Shown in pieces: positions 42,606 to 54,887 of a DNA stretch of 64,000 nucleotides (position 1 is the stretch's first letter; every line of letters begins with the position of its first letter). Origin of the DNA: Dimorphilus gyrociliatus (taxonomy: Eukaryota; Annelida; Polychaeta; Dinophilidae). The notes beneath the pieces are model-generated. The model had not been told where the DNA came from. It saw nothing but the letters and a program-made list of their open reading frames with translations, and searched no databases. The stretch lies in assembly GCA_904063045.1 (NCBI GenBank), contig CAJFCJ010000020.1:124001-188000 (forward strand), read 5' to 3'. Position numbers and translations under genes: made by a program.

Positions 42606-45600
42606 CAAAAAATGCGGAACTTATATACAGTATATAGACAAATATAAATATCTAGACATTCATATTTATTTCAATATAGTGTAGATATTTTTAGATCTAT
42701 TTTTAGATCTATAAAATATCAAATAGTATAAATAGTATATAGAGATTTATTTATACATCGAAAGTATATACTGTATATGATCAAAATATAGACATTTACA
42801 TAAAAATTTCATCCTGTCCATGTATTTAAAACCTTGGAAATACTAATAATTCTAAAAAAAGGATTGGGAGATCATTTATTTACATCTTTCCGCACTATTT
42901 CCAGCCAAAAAAAGAATTATAATTATATAGCCTTATAGATGATATATCTCTGGGTGAAGGGAGGAAGGTGGAGGCAGTTTTTGTTAAGATAAACTTTTTT
43001 TTTTAATCTCTTCATATCGCGGTTTAGGGATGAAGATAACGATTTGAAATCTAAACTACGACAAAAATTAACAAGAGAATCTGACGATTTTCTTGGTCAG
43101 ACGATTATCGAGGTTCGAACCTTATCGGGCGAAATGGACGTCTGGTATAATTTAGGTGGGTGGTGTACCACAAAACAGTACAGTGACGTCATAGTGTCGT
43201 CTTATTAACATCTCCCAACGTCGTATCAACTAACAATGAACTTTTTAAAAACAAATACGGACACAATGTCTCTTTTAACCGAATTCCGCTTTGTGCTTTT
43301 CTGTATTTGTTGTACAGCCGTTGTAGGACATGATTCTTTTCAGGGATGAGGATAACGACCTCCGTTCGAAAGTGAGGTCAAAATTAACGCGCGAAAGCGA
43401 TGACTTTTTAGGGCAAACTATCATAGAAGTTCGCACTCTTTCTGGTGAAATGGATGTTTGGTATAATTTAGGTTTGTCGGGTTTTTATTTTGTTAGTTTT
43501 ATTTCAGCCCTAAAATTCGGACTGACGTCAATGCTATAAATCTCTGCTTATTATTACTATTATCATTATTATTTATTTCCTGCTTTTATTTCGAGCTTCA
43601 TCATTACGCTTTTTCTTTGTTGAGTTTTTTTTATGTTTTATCTATTTTCCTTTGCATGAATAGACGACTCGTATACTGTATTAGAATAATGCACCAAAGC
43701 TTTTTTATATTATATTGTTTGTTAGACTATTTTTAGAATAAGATTAACGAAGGTTTCCAATAGTATCATCTTAAAAAATAACTTTTATATTTTCACTATA
43801 TTAAACTTTTAAATTTAAATGACATAGATGATAAAAGTCAAATAGATATAATGCCTTCGTTAACCTGTGAAACTATACTTTCGTTTTTTGACTTATTGCC
43901 TTTAGACAGTAGATATTTGTGTATTTGTTTTCAAATAGTAGTATCAGATATCTGTTAATTTAATAATTATTAATTAAATAACTTTTTATCTTCATTGCAT
44001 GATATTTCGATTACTCAATTTTACATTCATCTACTATACAGAGAAGAGAACCGATAAATCTGCAGTATCAGGAGCCATTCGCTTGCACATCAGCGTTCAA
44101 ATAAAGGGAGAGGAGACTGTCGCTCCTTACCACTTGCAATATACGTGCCTGCACGAAAATCTCTTTCATTACTTGACAGAACAGCAGGAAGGGAAAGAGA
44201 AAGGCAAGGTAAAACTGCCTAAAGCTAAGGGTGATGATGCTTGGAAAGTGTACTATGAGGATCCTGCTCAAGAGATAGTAGATGAATTCGCCATGCGATA
44301 CGGTATTGAGAGCATTTATCAAGCAATGACTCATTTTAGCTGTCTATCGGCTAATTACACATCGCCCGGAGTTCCCGCCGTTATGTCTCAGCTCTTAGCG
44401 AATATAAACGCCTTTTATGCTCATACTTCAGCTACCAGTTCGAACGTTGTATCAGCTTCAGACCGTTTTGCTGCTTCCAACTTTGGCAAGGAGAAATTTG
44501 TAAAGTTGTTAGATCAATTACACAATTCGCTACGGATTGACTTATCAGTTTATAGGAACACTTATCCAGCCTCAGATCCAGAGAGATTATTAGATTTAAA
44601 AGCCACTGTCGACCTCCTTACGTCCATGATGTTCTTCCGAATGAAGGTGCAAGATATATTCCGCCCACCGAGGGCATCAGATGTTGTGAAAGACTGCGTA
44701 CAAGCTTGCCTAACTTCAACCTATCACTTTCTATTTGATAATTGTAATGATATTTTTCAACGAGAATTTCAAACCGATGGGAAAGATGAAAAAGACGGGC
44801 CCAATTCCAAGAGTTTAGGTTTTTGGCGAAAACTTATTCATCTAATTGTTTCAGTAATTGAAGAAGACTGCAACAGCTACGCACCAAATTTGAGTCAATT
44901 TCCAGCAGAATTGAATGTAGGTCATTCATCGAAGGAAGCTATGTGGTCCTTATTTTCTCAGGATTTAAAGTATGCCATCGGAGAACATGTAAACGATAAG
45001 CCTTGTAAAGCAACTGAATATATGAATTTTTACTTTGAGATAAAAGGTCTCTATACTAAATACATAGCTGACGCTCCAAATATGCAAAACGACATTCCTG
45101 AATATCCACTGTGGTTTGAGCCTTTAGTTATGACATGGTTGAATGAAAATGAAGAAGTATCTATGGATATATTAAAAGGTGCATATACCAGGGATAAAAA
45201 AGAAGGTTTCCAAAGAAGCACAAATCTTGTCAAATTCTCCTCATCTGTAACTGATATATTTTCTAATCTTAATTCCTGCTTTGACATTATTCAAAAATTA
45301 GAATGCCCTCATTCTGAATTAGTTAAAAGATATATGCAACGGTTCTCTGTAACAATATCCAAAGTTCTTCTAGGATATGTTGAAATGCTGAAAACAGATT
45401 TTCCCAGCTTTGCTAGCAAACAGGAAATAGCCTTTACTCTAATGAGTAACATACAAGAACTTAGAGTCCAATTAGATAAACTCTTTGACAAAATGGGAGG
45501 TAAGAACTTGGACGAAGAAACTGTAAATGCTCTCAATGCTCTGCAAACTAAGTTGAATGGAGTATTAGATGAATTGGCGGCCATTTTCACAAAGACTCTA

Positions 45601-47301
45601 GAATCGCAAATAGGCGAATCAGTAAAACAAATGAACAACGAATTGAGTAATCCTGCAAAGAAAAATTTGGATGATAAGAAGAGCGTAGAGAATAGCGTCA
45701 GCTATCTATCTGATACCCTGGACTCTTTCCTTACTGTTTTCTTGGATCAGGTTGAAAAGACTGTTTTCAAGAGAATATTAAAGGTTCTTGTAAAAGAATT
45801 AATTTCCGCAAATTGATTTTCAAACTTTGTATTTCTTTTCCATTAGGAGCTTTGGAAAATCGTTATTAAAAGCTTAGAGAAGATTGTAGTCCTACCACCA
45901 ATGTCTGATCCTCGACAGGTAAAACAAAATCAATCAAATCGATATCTCAAAAAAAAATCTATTCTTAAAACGAAAACAATAATGAATTGTATGCTAATAG
46001 GAATTTAGTTTATTTTTTGGACTTAAGGTAAATAATAGGTGAAAAAGGGTTTAAAAATGAATCAATTGCTTCCTAATAACTCGGAGCTAAACGAATTTTC
46101 GTTTTTGCTGCTTCTAATTCAAAATCAATTTCTAAGGCTGCTTTCTCTCTTTCCAAATAACTAATGGTCTTTCTTTTTTTGCGTCTTTCTTTAACAGCTC
46201 TTCCCTATTCCCTCTAATGCTCAGGCTAAGATTGAAGATGTTTCTCGGAGTATTTTGCGCAATGTAACTCAGCAAGCATCTAAAATGCCTGTTTCTATGA
46301 TCTCAACATCTGATTCCCAACCATTGGCTGATGTTACCCGGCGTTTGGCTGTAGGTGTTACTGTTGTGCTTGACCTCTATGCTTTCTATAATTTTTGCTT
46401 CATTCCTAATTGCATAATTATGTTATCGATCATATCTTTGTTATTATTATGTAACAGGATTTATCGAGAGATGTAGAAAGAAATATGACTCCCGGACATT
46501 GTAAGAAGTTGACTATGGCTGTTGAAGAAATAGTTAACTGTTTCTACGGAGACGGTAACGGTCTAAAGAGAAGTTTCTTGGAAAATTCACCTGAACTGAA
46601 ATCGCTCAAACACGCTCTTAGCCTTTATACACAGACAACTGATTCGCTTATTAAGCATTATGTAACAAATGAAGTGTCGCAGGTGCCATTTAAACAACAC
46701 AATCCGGCAGGAGACGAATGCGTTGGTGAAGTATCTATACAAGTGGATCTTTTCCCTCACCCTGGAACAGGCGAGCGCAAGATTAAGGTTACAATCGTTG
46801 CAGCAAATAACTTGAAATGGAAGACAACAGGGGTCTTTAAACCATTTGTTCAAGTCCATCTATTAGGGCCTTACTTAACTAATAGGAAACGAAAATTTGA
46901 AACTAAATCGAAAAACAACCAATGGTCACCAAAATTTAGTGAAAATTTTAATTTGTAAGTTTATGAGCACTTGGTGTTATCAAATGAAATAAACCTTTCT
47001 ATATTTATCTTACAGGGCCTTTGGAAATGAAGCAGATATAGAGTGCTATGAATTACATATCTGCGCTAAAGATTATTGTTTTGGTAGGAAGGATCGTTTA
47101 ATCGGTGTTACTGTTATGCAATTAAGGGACATAGCTGAACCTAGAACTTGCGCTTGTTGGTGTTCATTGGGTCGTCGAATAAATATGGGAGAAACTGGCT
47201 GGACGATATTACGTATCCTAAGTCAAAGAACAAATGACGAAGTAGCCAAAGAATTCGTTAGACTCAAATCTGAATGCCGCGACAACGATGGAGTTAGTTA
47301 G
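30778..47301 (+). CDS. unc-13: UNC-13/Munc13 synaptic vesicle priming protein, long isoform
   Basis: Presynaptic protein that opens syntaxin and primes vesicles for fusion. Exons: 30778-30799, 30890-30919, 31387-31486, 33461-33578, 33670-33793, 34541-34657, 34835-35306, seven small exons (35401-38828), 38902-39118, 39181-39291, 41321-41398, 41471-41690, 41749-41869, 41938-42044, 42259-42400, 42487-42528, one of two 128-nt exons (43028-43155 or 43344-43471), 44042-45783, 45847-45918, 46198-46350, 46458-46954, 47016-47301. All phases agree; total 1811 aa. Domains: C2A 1-131 (MSLLTV start, RIM-binding type without Ca ligands); disordered linker; calmodulin-binding-type helix [13 protein letters not shown] ending near 579; C1 664-713 with all His/Cys zinc ligands; C2B about 783-895 with Asp ligands in [11 protein letters not shown] and WDEDND; MUN about 900-1530; C2C from 1641. 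The MUN core is one 1742-nt exon. Confidence 0.97.
31060..31200. repeat. TA microsatellites in unc-13 intron 2
   Basis: Two (TA)n runs at 31070-31092 and 31112-31135 plus shorter ones. Similar runs lie in other unc-13 introns at 32355-32405, 34175-34214, 40320-40346 and 42570-42600. Confidence 0.9.
34175..34214. repeat. (TA)n microsatellite
   Basis: About 20 uninterrupted TA units in the intron between unc-13 exons 5 and 6; the longest run in the window. Confidence 0.95.
35401..38828 (+). CDS. unc-13: unc-13 linker cassette: seven frame-neutral small exons
   Basis: Exons 35401-35448 (48 nt), 35585-35665 (81), 36140-36244 (105), 36490-36549 (60), 37289-37360 (72), 38559-38630 (72) and 38730-38828 (99). 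Every one enters and leaves in phase 2 and is a multiple of three, so any of them can be skipped without shifting the frame. The peptides are acidic and aromatic, with a recurring Trp followed by acidic residues and Tyr: [70 protein letters not shown]. They lie between C2A and the calmodulin-binding helix, a region that is disordered and variable in the family. The donor of the 81-nt exon (GTCGGT) is weak. Confidence 0.8.
41471..41690 (+). CDS. unc-13: unc-13 exon encoding the C1 domain
   Basis: The exon encodes the complete diacylglycerol/phorbol-ester-type C1 domain: His then CFEC, RCAEC, KCHVKC and NADC give the full H-C-C-C-C-H-C-C zinc pattern. [13 protein letters not shown] matches the ligand-binding loop of Munc13 C1 domains, including the Trp. 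Confidence 0.95.
43028..43155 (+). CDS. unc-13: unc-13 alternative C2B exon A
   Basis: 128-nt exon, acceptor GGTTTAG, donor GTGGGT. It completes the Ca-binding loop 3 (WDEDND) and then reads [16 protein letters not shown] through GEMDVWYNL, the end of C2B. It replaces or is replaced by exon B; the pair shares 90 of 128 nt and 39 of 42 residues. Confidence 0.9.
43344..43471 (+). CDS. unc-13: unc-13 alternative C2B exon B
   Basis: 128-nt exon, acceptor CTTTTCAG, donor GTTTGT, 188 bp after exon A. It encodes the same segment with [16 protein letters not shown]. Differences from A are K/R, L/V and Q/S only. Both copies are fully open and flanked by good splice sites, so neither looks like a pseudo-exon. 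Upstream exon (ending 42528) and downstream exon (starting 44042) join in phase to either copy. Confidence 0.9.
44042..45783 (+). CDS. unc-13: unc-13 exon encoding most of the MUN domain
   Basis: Single 1742-nt exon. It begins [16 protein letters not shown] and contains the highly conserved MUN blocks [47 protein letters not shown] and FFRMKVQDI. The MUN domain binds syntaxin-1 and SNARE complexes. The exon ends at AAG before GTTCTTG; the next exon continues [12 protein letters not shown]. Confidence 0.95.
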
Positions 47302-47772
47302 AAAATAATATACTCATTTTAAAACCATCTTCTATCAAAATTCATTAAATAATCGCCGAAAACTAATATTCCGTTTTAAAATGGATAAAAAAACCCCCTC
47401 CAAAAGAATGTTGCCTAGTTTTCGTATGCAAATATGCGTTTATACATAATTAATAATGTATACGTATGAATAGCTGCTATCTACTTTCTTCTTTGCCATC
47501 TTGGTAATTTTGGTGCTAAATGTGTACTTGTCATATTAAATAGTGCGATGCATATACAAAGCGCCATCTTCTTTAAAAAGGAACTTTTATTAATTCTTTT
47601 TTCTCAAGAAAACAAAAATTTATAAAAAAAATAAAAAACACCAATTAAAAAGAAAGACAAACTTATAAAAGAAATTTGGTGCCACGTGTCAAACTCGATC
47701 ACTTTTATGTTTCGTTATTATACTTTATGAAACAAAAGAAACAGAACAAAGATGAAAAATAACTATTTCTTG

Positions 47773-47812
<40 letters not shown>

Positions 47813-50278
47813 TTCTTATTTTCCATTGACGAAAAGCAATAAAATTCTATATTCATTAATTCCTTATCATGCTAAAACTGAATGAATAGTTGTCTTCTTT
47901 TCTTTACTAATAATATAAAAAACAAAAATAATATATACATTATTACGAAATCTGCTTATTAATCGGTCGATTTACTTTTGTTGAATTATATGATATAAGT
48001 AGAGTAGTTTATCCAGAATGAAAAGAATAAATTAATAGGACAAATATCAAAAAAATAATAATAGGAATAATTAATAATCTAATAAAAAAATTCATAGAAT
48101 TTTAGTTAATCTCTTTTTGTTAAGTAGGACGATTTATAATATTTAATTAATTCTATTTGGTTAATTGCCATTTGATTCATTTACATCGATAAATCAAAGG
48201 ATTAAATTAGGAAAGCGCGTTAAGAATTTCAGGTAAGGTAACGATAGATTTGAAGAAATGTGATAAATTAGATTTCTTGTATTGTTATTCGTAGTTAAAT
48301 TACTGGTGACATATTTTATAGCTTGCAATACATTATCTTCGTATTTTAGAATAGCATCCCATGTCTTTATAGAGTAGAAAAGATTTTATCATATTTCATT
48401 CTTCACAAGAAAATAAAATTTTATAATTCCAGATAGAGAAAATAAGCCTATAGTTTTATATTCCAAAAGGGTTTTAATGCTTGTAGCAAACCATCTTCTT
48501 ATATTGTTCTAATGAGCTAATCGATATTTGAAATGAACTAAGGCTAAAACTTATAGATGTAAGTGCAGATGCAAGTGTAGAATGTTAGGCGGCAAATACT
48601 GGATACTGTTCACATAAGCTGCATTTGGCTATTACTCTTATTTATAGAGTAAAAGTTTTTCGTGAAGAGTGTATCAGACGAAAGAATGTACTCGAAGGGT
48701 CGTCTCATTGAGTTGACTAGATGCTTTTACATTACTTATGTGACTGACGTAAAAGGAATGATAATTAATAATTAATTATAAAAATATATATTCCATAATA
48801 GTAAAATTCTCTTTATGATATGTTTTTCCCATATTTAAATAATATGGGAATACTTCATTATAATTCTATTTATGTTTTTCTCTCTTTCCTCTAAGTGTAA
48901 ATTTATCTGTTTGGGGCGCTACCATTCTATCAATGCCGTGGCGTATATTTCTCCCTTTCTCTTATTCTACCATTTATGGGCTCTTTATATATCTCTACGC
49001 TCTATAAACGTTTTCGCTGTCGTTGTAATTTTCTCTTTCTATGTACTGTTTATATATTTTTGTTCATAAATGGATATGTATACGCTGTATATTACATATG
49101 AATAGCTGAAAGCGTCACTTTATAAATATGTAAACGAGTAAATTATTCCAAAGATATTAAGAGATATGGCATAATCTAAGACGTACAAGTCATAAAATGT
49201 TTATAACAACTTAAGTTATCAGCTGATAGATTAGATATAGATTTTGGTTTTAGTCTGGAATATTATTTTAGACAAAGATTATCTATCTAGGTCAGTATTT
49301 GAGGTGATAAAGATTAATTTTTCATAGAGTAAAGCGGTTGAAAGCGATTAAATTCTCAAACCCCAAGGAAGATCGAGACGAAAGACTTGATAAATAGTTT
49401 TGACTGAAAATTTCTTCCTTTCGTGCTTTTTTTGAAAGCAATATATCAAATTCTCTTTTTTAAATTTATACCTTTGATAGTCGCTTGTACTTCCATCAAA
49501 GACTATATTATCATAAGAACCGAAAATAGAATCTTTTCCAAGAAGTTTTTCCCTGCCTCTTTTCTCTATTTCTGAATAGAAATTTGGTGCTTCTTACGAC
49601 TGATCGCATCGAGTTGCTTGACAAGATAGACCTAATAATTACTTAGAGGTTCACCTTCCCTTCCTTATAAAAAATGATCATATTCTATAAAGTTATCTTG
49701 AAACCTTTTTTTTGCGAATTTCTTTTATCAAATTATTTTAGACCAATTAAAATGCATTTCATTAGCAAATATATTCTTTACTTCAAACTTAGTGAAAGTA
49801 AATGCCGAATAAATACTTAAATCAGACTTTACATCGCTTTTCCAATGGTTATAACCTATGAATGAAGTCATACATTTAAAGATTCTACTTTTAAATATAG
49901 CCTACCTTATTTCTATCACAACTGAATGAGTTCAGAGTCGGAGGTGCAACGACTTTTATCATTTATAACCTCGAAAAAGGTTAGAAAGTAGATATAAAGA
50001 GATTAAAATCATTTTTTATTATTAAAAATAAATATTCATAATATTCAAATTTTTGTCAAAAGAAGCGTAATAGATTGTCCGTAATAGATTGTTTTATAGT
50101 ACAATATAACAGTATATTAGTTATATATCTTTACATTTATATTACTTTATATTGAAAATATTTTTTTCTATTAATTAGACTAAGGGAATACTTCTTCAGT
50201 GGGCGGAATTCTTTGAATAATGTTTCAAAATACGATCTTTCTCTCTTCGTATGCTTCTTAACAGAATTTAGTGGCTGC
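47302..50278. other. unc-13 3' flank and spacer
   Basis: AT-rich with a (TA)n run at 47776-47804 and an AGATGGCGC-type site (on -) at 47561-47569. No coding sequence recognised; short open frames such as 48872-49069 are low-complexity. Confidence 0.5.
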
Positions 50279-50911
50279 CTAAACTGTAGACGTAAGCTGC
50301 TCTCTTTCCGTAGATTGTTTATCAGAAATTTTTTGAACAAGCATAGGTCTATCTCGTTCTGGAGAGTAAATTAGAGTCCATTTTCTTCTTTGAGATCTTA
50401 CGATACCGGCTACAATCAGAATCAATCCAGCAGCTAAACAATAACCCGCCAGCGTATTCCAATTCGTCTCAACTGGGATTCGAATGCATTCGTCTACTGG
50501 TATACTTCTTTCTGTTATATTAAGATACTTAGAGGCCCAACGAACTTCCAATATACATAATAAAACCTGTTGGCGCACCACTCCAATGTTTTTTTGTATA
50601 CATTTATCAGTTGAGCGTAAAATGTTCATTCTAGGTGGTTGAGAATCAATTTTATACAGGAGAATATATGTCCTGGTAAGTTTAATTGCTGATTTCCATT
50701 CTAATTTAACTTTTCCAGATGATAGAGTTGGCTCCGTCTCTGAAAGCTTGAAACGTTCACAAAATTTACCAAAAAAGTATTGGCTGCATATACATTCGGC
50801 TTCGTTTGATATTTTGAAATATTGTCCTCCATTTTCGCACGGACCTTTTGTAAACATCTGATGGAAGAAAGAAAATAAAAGACATATAAATAAATCCTTG
50901 TCGTTTAACAT
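50279..50911 (-). CDS. Small EGF-like single-pass membrane protein
   Basis: Open frame of 210 aa on -. Starting at 50911 the N-terminus (LFICLLFSFF) looks like a signal peptide. An EGF-like module follows (CENGG, then CICSQYFFGKFC), then about 100 residues that could be a fibronectin-III-like or otherwise unrecognised extracellular fold with several Cys and an NIT glycosylation site, a membrane span (LAGYCLAAGLILIVAGIV, about 155-172), and a basic, polar cytoplasmic tail. Alternatively the real exon starts at 50857, after the acceptor-like TTCTTTCTTCCATCAG, with upstream exons I did not find. I do not recognise the family; function is unknown. EGF plus one span suggests a cell-surface ligand or adhesion role, which is inference. 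Confidence 0.65.
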   Translation of the reverse strand: MLNDKDLFICLLFSFFHQMFTKGPCENGGQYFKISNEAECICSQYFFGKFCERFKLSETEPTLSSGKVKLEWKSAIKLTRTYILLYKIDSQPPRMNILRSTDKCIQKNIGVVRQQVLLCILEVRWASKYLNITERSIPVDECIRIPVETNWNTLAGYCLAAGLILIVAGIVRSQRRKWTLIYSPERDRPMLVQKISDKQSTEREQLTSTV

Positions 50912-52499
50912 ATTTATTGAGCCACGTTCAATCTGAAAATGGAATGGGCGTTACCGCTGTACGGCGCCGAAGTGACGATCTACTGACGGCAAAAGGCTTG
51001 GGTTTCCTAGGGCATCTCGTGATAATCGAAGAACTTCTTCGTTAACCTATTTTTCTTTTAAAAATAACAATATGTTTTGTTTTTCTTTTAAACCAAACAA
51101 TAATTAAACTTTTCCAATTGTAAAACGCAAAAGAAGCCCTTTATTAAACGATTTTCCATTTCTACTTGATATTCAATATCATTTCTATTTATATTCATAT
51201 TCCCAGTAATTCATAGCTCAATTCTAATAATTACACGATGAATAAGCAATCCCATAATTCGTTATAAATTCTATGTGAACGATAAAGGAGTAAATTATAA
51301 ACTATCTTATATTTATACCTCTTATACTAATCATATTTTCCTACTTAAATAGGAAAAGAGATAAAAGTGTCTGTAAGTTTTTAAGTACTTTTTAAGTTTA
51401 TGAAGCATCTCTTTAGATTTTATTAAACATTTTAGATGAACAGATAACAAATGACACTAAATTTTTATGATAAAAATGCATTATTGTGACATTTGGCTAC
51501 TTGGTCAAGCGTTACTAATCGAACGCCTTTTTGCCTTTCTTACCCTATAATATTTACAAATCATACGCCTATTTGTTTCGCCACAACGCACGACTGCCGT
51601 TTAGAATACCACTACAAGCTGATAGACGCCGTTTGCAATCTAAAAACGAAAGAATAACGATAATGGTCTTTTCCTTTCTATATTTCTTTTTTTTAGTTAT
51701 TTTTATTTTACCCTAATTGATCAAGTTCATTCAAGAAATACTATAAACTATTCGATTAGCTTAAATTCAATATAAAATCTACATAGCAATACTAGTATAT
51801 GACGTTCATTCATTATTAAATAAAAACTATGTTTAACGCATAAAATATTAGAGTTAATGGCTCAAACGTTAAAAGTTTAGATATAGAAAAAAATTGACTG
51901 CAAAGAAAGAAAATGCTAAAAATTTACATAATATATTCTCTGGCGCTTTAGTTTATAACACGGAACCGAATGACAGAAATAGACGTTTGTAGACGAGTAC
52001 GATTTATATAAACGCTGAATAAACTATAATAAAATACTAGTATACGATATCTATTATGCGTTCCTTCAACAATACGGAAATAGTTAGAGAAAGACAGACT
52101 TAACGTATCAGTAGAATTAGTCGGGAAACTACCATTTAAACCGTAAAGAGTAAAGGAAAACCCTTTTCCGGCTGAAGGAAAAAAACAAAAATCAATAAAG
52201 GAAGGGACGAATAACGTAATAAAAATAAGTAATTAAAATCTAAACACAATAGAAAATAAATTAAAAAACAAAGGGAGATATAAGAGATCAGAGTAAGTTG
52301 TTTTATAACCAATATTAATATTTACAATATTACAAACTTAAAACGTTTCTTGTTGATTTAATAAATAGATAAACAAAATTCTCATATTTAAACAAAAACT
52401 TATCAATATTTAATGAAAATTAATAAATTTTATCTTTATCATCTTATTCCTTCTCTCTTTTCCTATTTTTTTTCTTTTCTCCTTATCGCCGCTATCGTT

Positions 52500-52527
52500 T
52501 TCTTCTTCTTCTTCGTCGTCGTTGTCG

Positions 52528-52558
<31 letters not shown>

Positions 52559-52560
52559 TA
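52500..52560. repeat. Trinucleotide repeats (TTC/TCG then TCA)
   Basis: A CTT/TCG stretch passes into about ten TCA units ending at about 52558. Outside any gene. Confidence 0.9.
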
Positions 52561-53140
52561 TGATCTATTTATAGTCTCTTTTTCTCTCTCCTCTCCCTCT
52601 TTCCCCCTCCCCCTCCTCCTCCCCCTCTCTCTCCCTCTTTCTGCCAATTTCATCAAATCCATTTGCCTTTGCAGTCGTTTCATTTTCTACAAGAATTATA
52701 AACCTTCTCGAAAAGAATAAGAAATTCCCAGGCAGTTGTTAACCTTCCATTCCAAGTTATAAACTTGGCTTATAAAACATAAGAGAGACGTTATATCTTT
52801 TTTATTTTATTTTTTTTCTTTTCCCATTCACCTACTTTTTCTTTTTATTGATTTGTCTTTTTTCATTCTGAAGAATTTGCACTGATTATTAATTATACAG
52901 AAAAACGTTATATTCACTTATATACCCTTTGTAGTGTCAATACTGTTAAGAGAATAAAGAGAGGTAGAAAAAACTAAGTGCAATTTCTAATAATAATAGA
53001 AAAAGCGTTAGATTGTCTTATTTTTTAAAAAATAAGAGACAGAGAGTGAGAGAGAGAGAACTCGCCTATTTGTCTCTTCTTTCCCTCTTTTCTGCTTGCA
53101 TATTTTTAACGATAGCATATAGTTATTTATATTTAAACTG

Positions 53141-53150
53141 TAGATGGCGC
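53141..53150 (+). promoter_or_regulatory. AGATGGCGC site (CTCF-core-like)
   Basis: TAGATGGCGC is a full match to the core seen for CTCF in flies and other invertebrates. Motif call only. Confidence 0.35.
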
Positions 53151-54887
53151 TAAGGTCAAATAATGATAAATTGTCTAGATCTTTTCTTTGCGTATCCTTG
53201 ATCCGTTTTGCATGTTTCGTCTACTTGCCGTTAAAAGGAAATTGTCTGAGTGCGCGCGTGTAAGAGATACTATAGAAAGTAATTGGTAACGTCTTTATCA
53301 GGAAAACTGCTCAAACGACCTTGTTTATAGAGATAACTTTCCAGATTTATTTAGTTGATAAGCCTTTTATTATTTAGCATATTTTTCTATAAAGAACTTT
53401 TAATCAACAATAACTGGTGACATAGTTTTTTTAAGATAATTGCTTTGAAAGAATTTAAACACGTAAACATCTCATTCATTTATTTCGCTATTAAAAAGCT
53501 GAAATAAACTGAATACTCGATATTTTTATTAATTGAATGTGAAATAATATCAATACGGAGGCCACAGAAGATGAGAAAATATCTTCAATTTAGTTCATTC
53601 TCTAAACTTGACCTCAATTGATTACTACGTGGGAATTTAGCAGTGATTTTGCTATTTTTTTTGCCAGAGATCTCAAGTTCTTTTAAGTCAGTGCGTCTTT
53701 TTTAAAGCTGAAACAGCTAACAACCACGCAGAGAATTATTATTCAGAGTTGGTACTTCACACTTGGCGTTTACACGAACGTTAACTAATTAGATTTATTA
53801 ATATTGAAAATCTTAAATATTAATAAATAATAATTTATAGAGTGTTTCATTACAGTTCTTATTACAGTTTTTCTTATTATTCTTATATGCGTATACTTCC
53901 GATTATAATTAAGATTGTGACTCTATTAAAAAGGTAACAGAATACATTTATTGAGATAATTATAGCATACATTTCGTTTTATTAAGGCTGTCTCAGTAGT
54001 ATATTTAGATTTTTCTAAGAATTCATTTATACACAATTGGACCTATACTTGAAACAATTGCAGCTTATTTTTTGACGTTTTCTTACTTTTTTTTAATAAG
54101 AACAAAGAAATAAACTAGATTTTAAACCCAGTCTGTTTTATAGAGAAAGGTACAAAATGCAAATTTCATTGGAATTTCCCATCGTTTCTCTTAAAGTGGT
54201 TTTCTTTTCTTCTCTTTATTTATAGGGTTTTAACTCTTCTTTTTTGCTTTAGAATAAAAGTGTTACTTTTATTTTTTTTTCAAGTGAATTTAATTACCTC
54301 TCTCTCTCTCTCTTCTTTCTCATTCGAAAAAGAAAAAACAAACAACTAAAGCTTAAGTTCTTTTTTGACAAAAAAAACTTATTAAGTTTGGTGAATAAAA
54401 CTCCGCATGGCCCACACATGACTAGCAGCATGTCTACCACGTGTTAACTGGTTTGAACCAGCTCTCTCTAACTGTAAACAAGAGTATTTTGTTCTAATTG
54501 ATATTTTATTATTCGTTTTCTAATCGTTTTAAATTGTTCAGTACACTTACTTTTAAATAAAAATAATTACTATTAAAATATAGAAATAATAACCTTTTAT
54601 TAAACTACAAAACGTTTATAAATAGCACACACAAAAGAAGAATGAATAAAAGCTCAACTTTATCTTCTTGATGCTCTTTTCACAAATTCTTCATTGTTTC
54701 TTGTTTCTTAATGGTTTTTTTTGTTGGGCGGCGGGAAAGAGAAGGTTGCTTTTTTAAAGTATTTTTTTTTATAAAAAAATAAGAAAAAAGACAATAAAAA
54801 CATAACAAACGCATTCTAATAATTAAAATATATACACAATATCACAGTCTTTTTGCATTGAATTGATAAGAAAAAACTAAAAAAAAG

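Larger units (their letters stand above)
50912..54887. other. AT-rich spacer with low-complexity tracts
   Basis: No gene recognised. Contains CTT/TCG and (TCA)n repeats at about 52500-52560, a CT-rich tract to 52640, and a TAGATGGCGC site at 53141-53150. The right end presumably includes the 3' untranslated region of the LRMDA-like gene (AATAAA on - at about 54601-54596). Confidence 0.5.

Noticed and set aside
43111-43125. tRNA B-box-like GGTTCGAACC
   Set aside because: It is codons for VRT inside unc-13 exon A; no cloverleaf around it.
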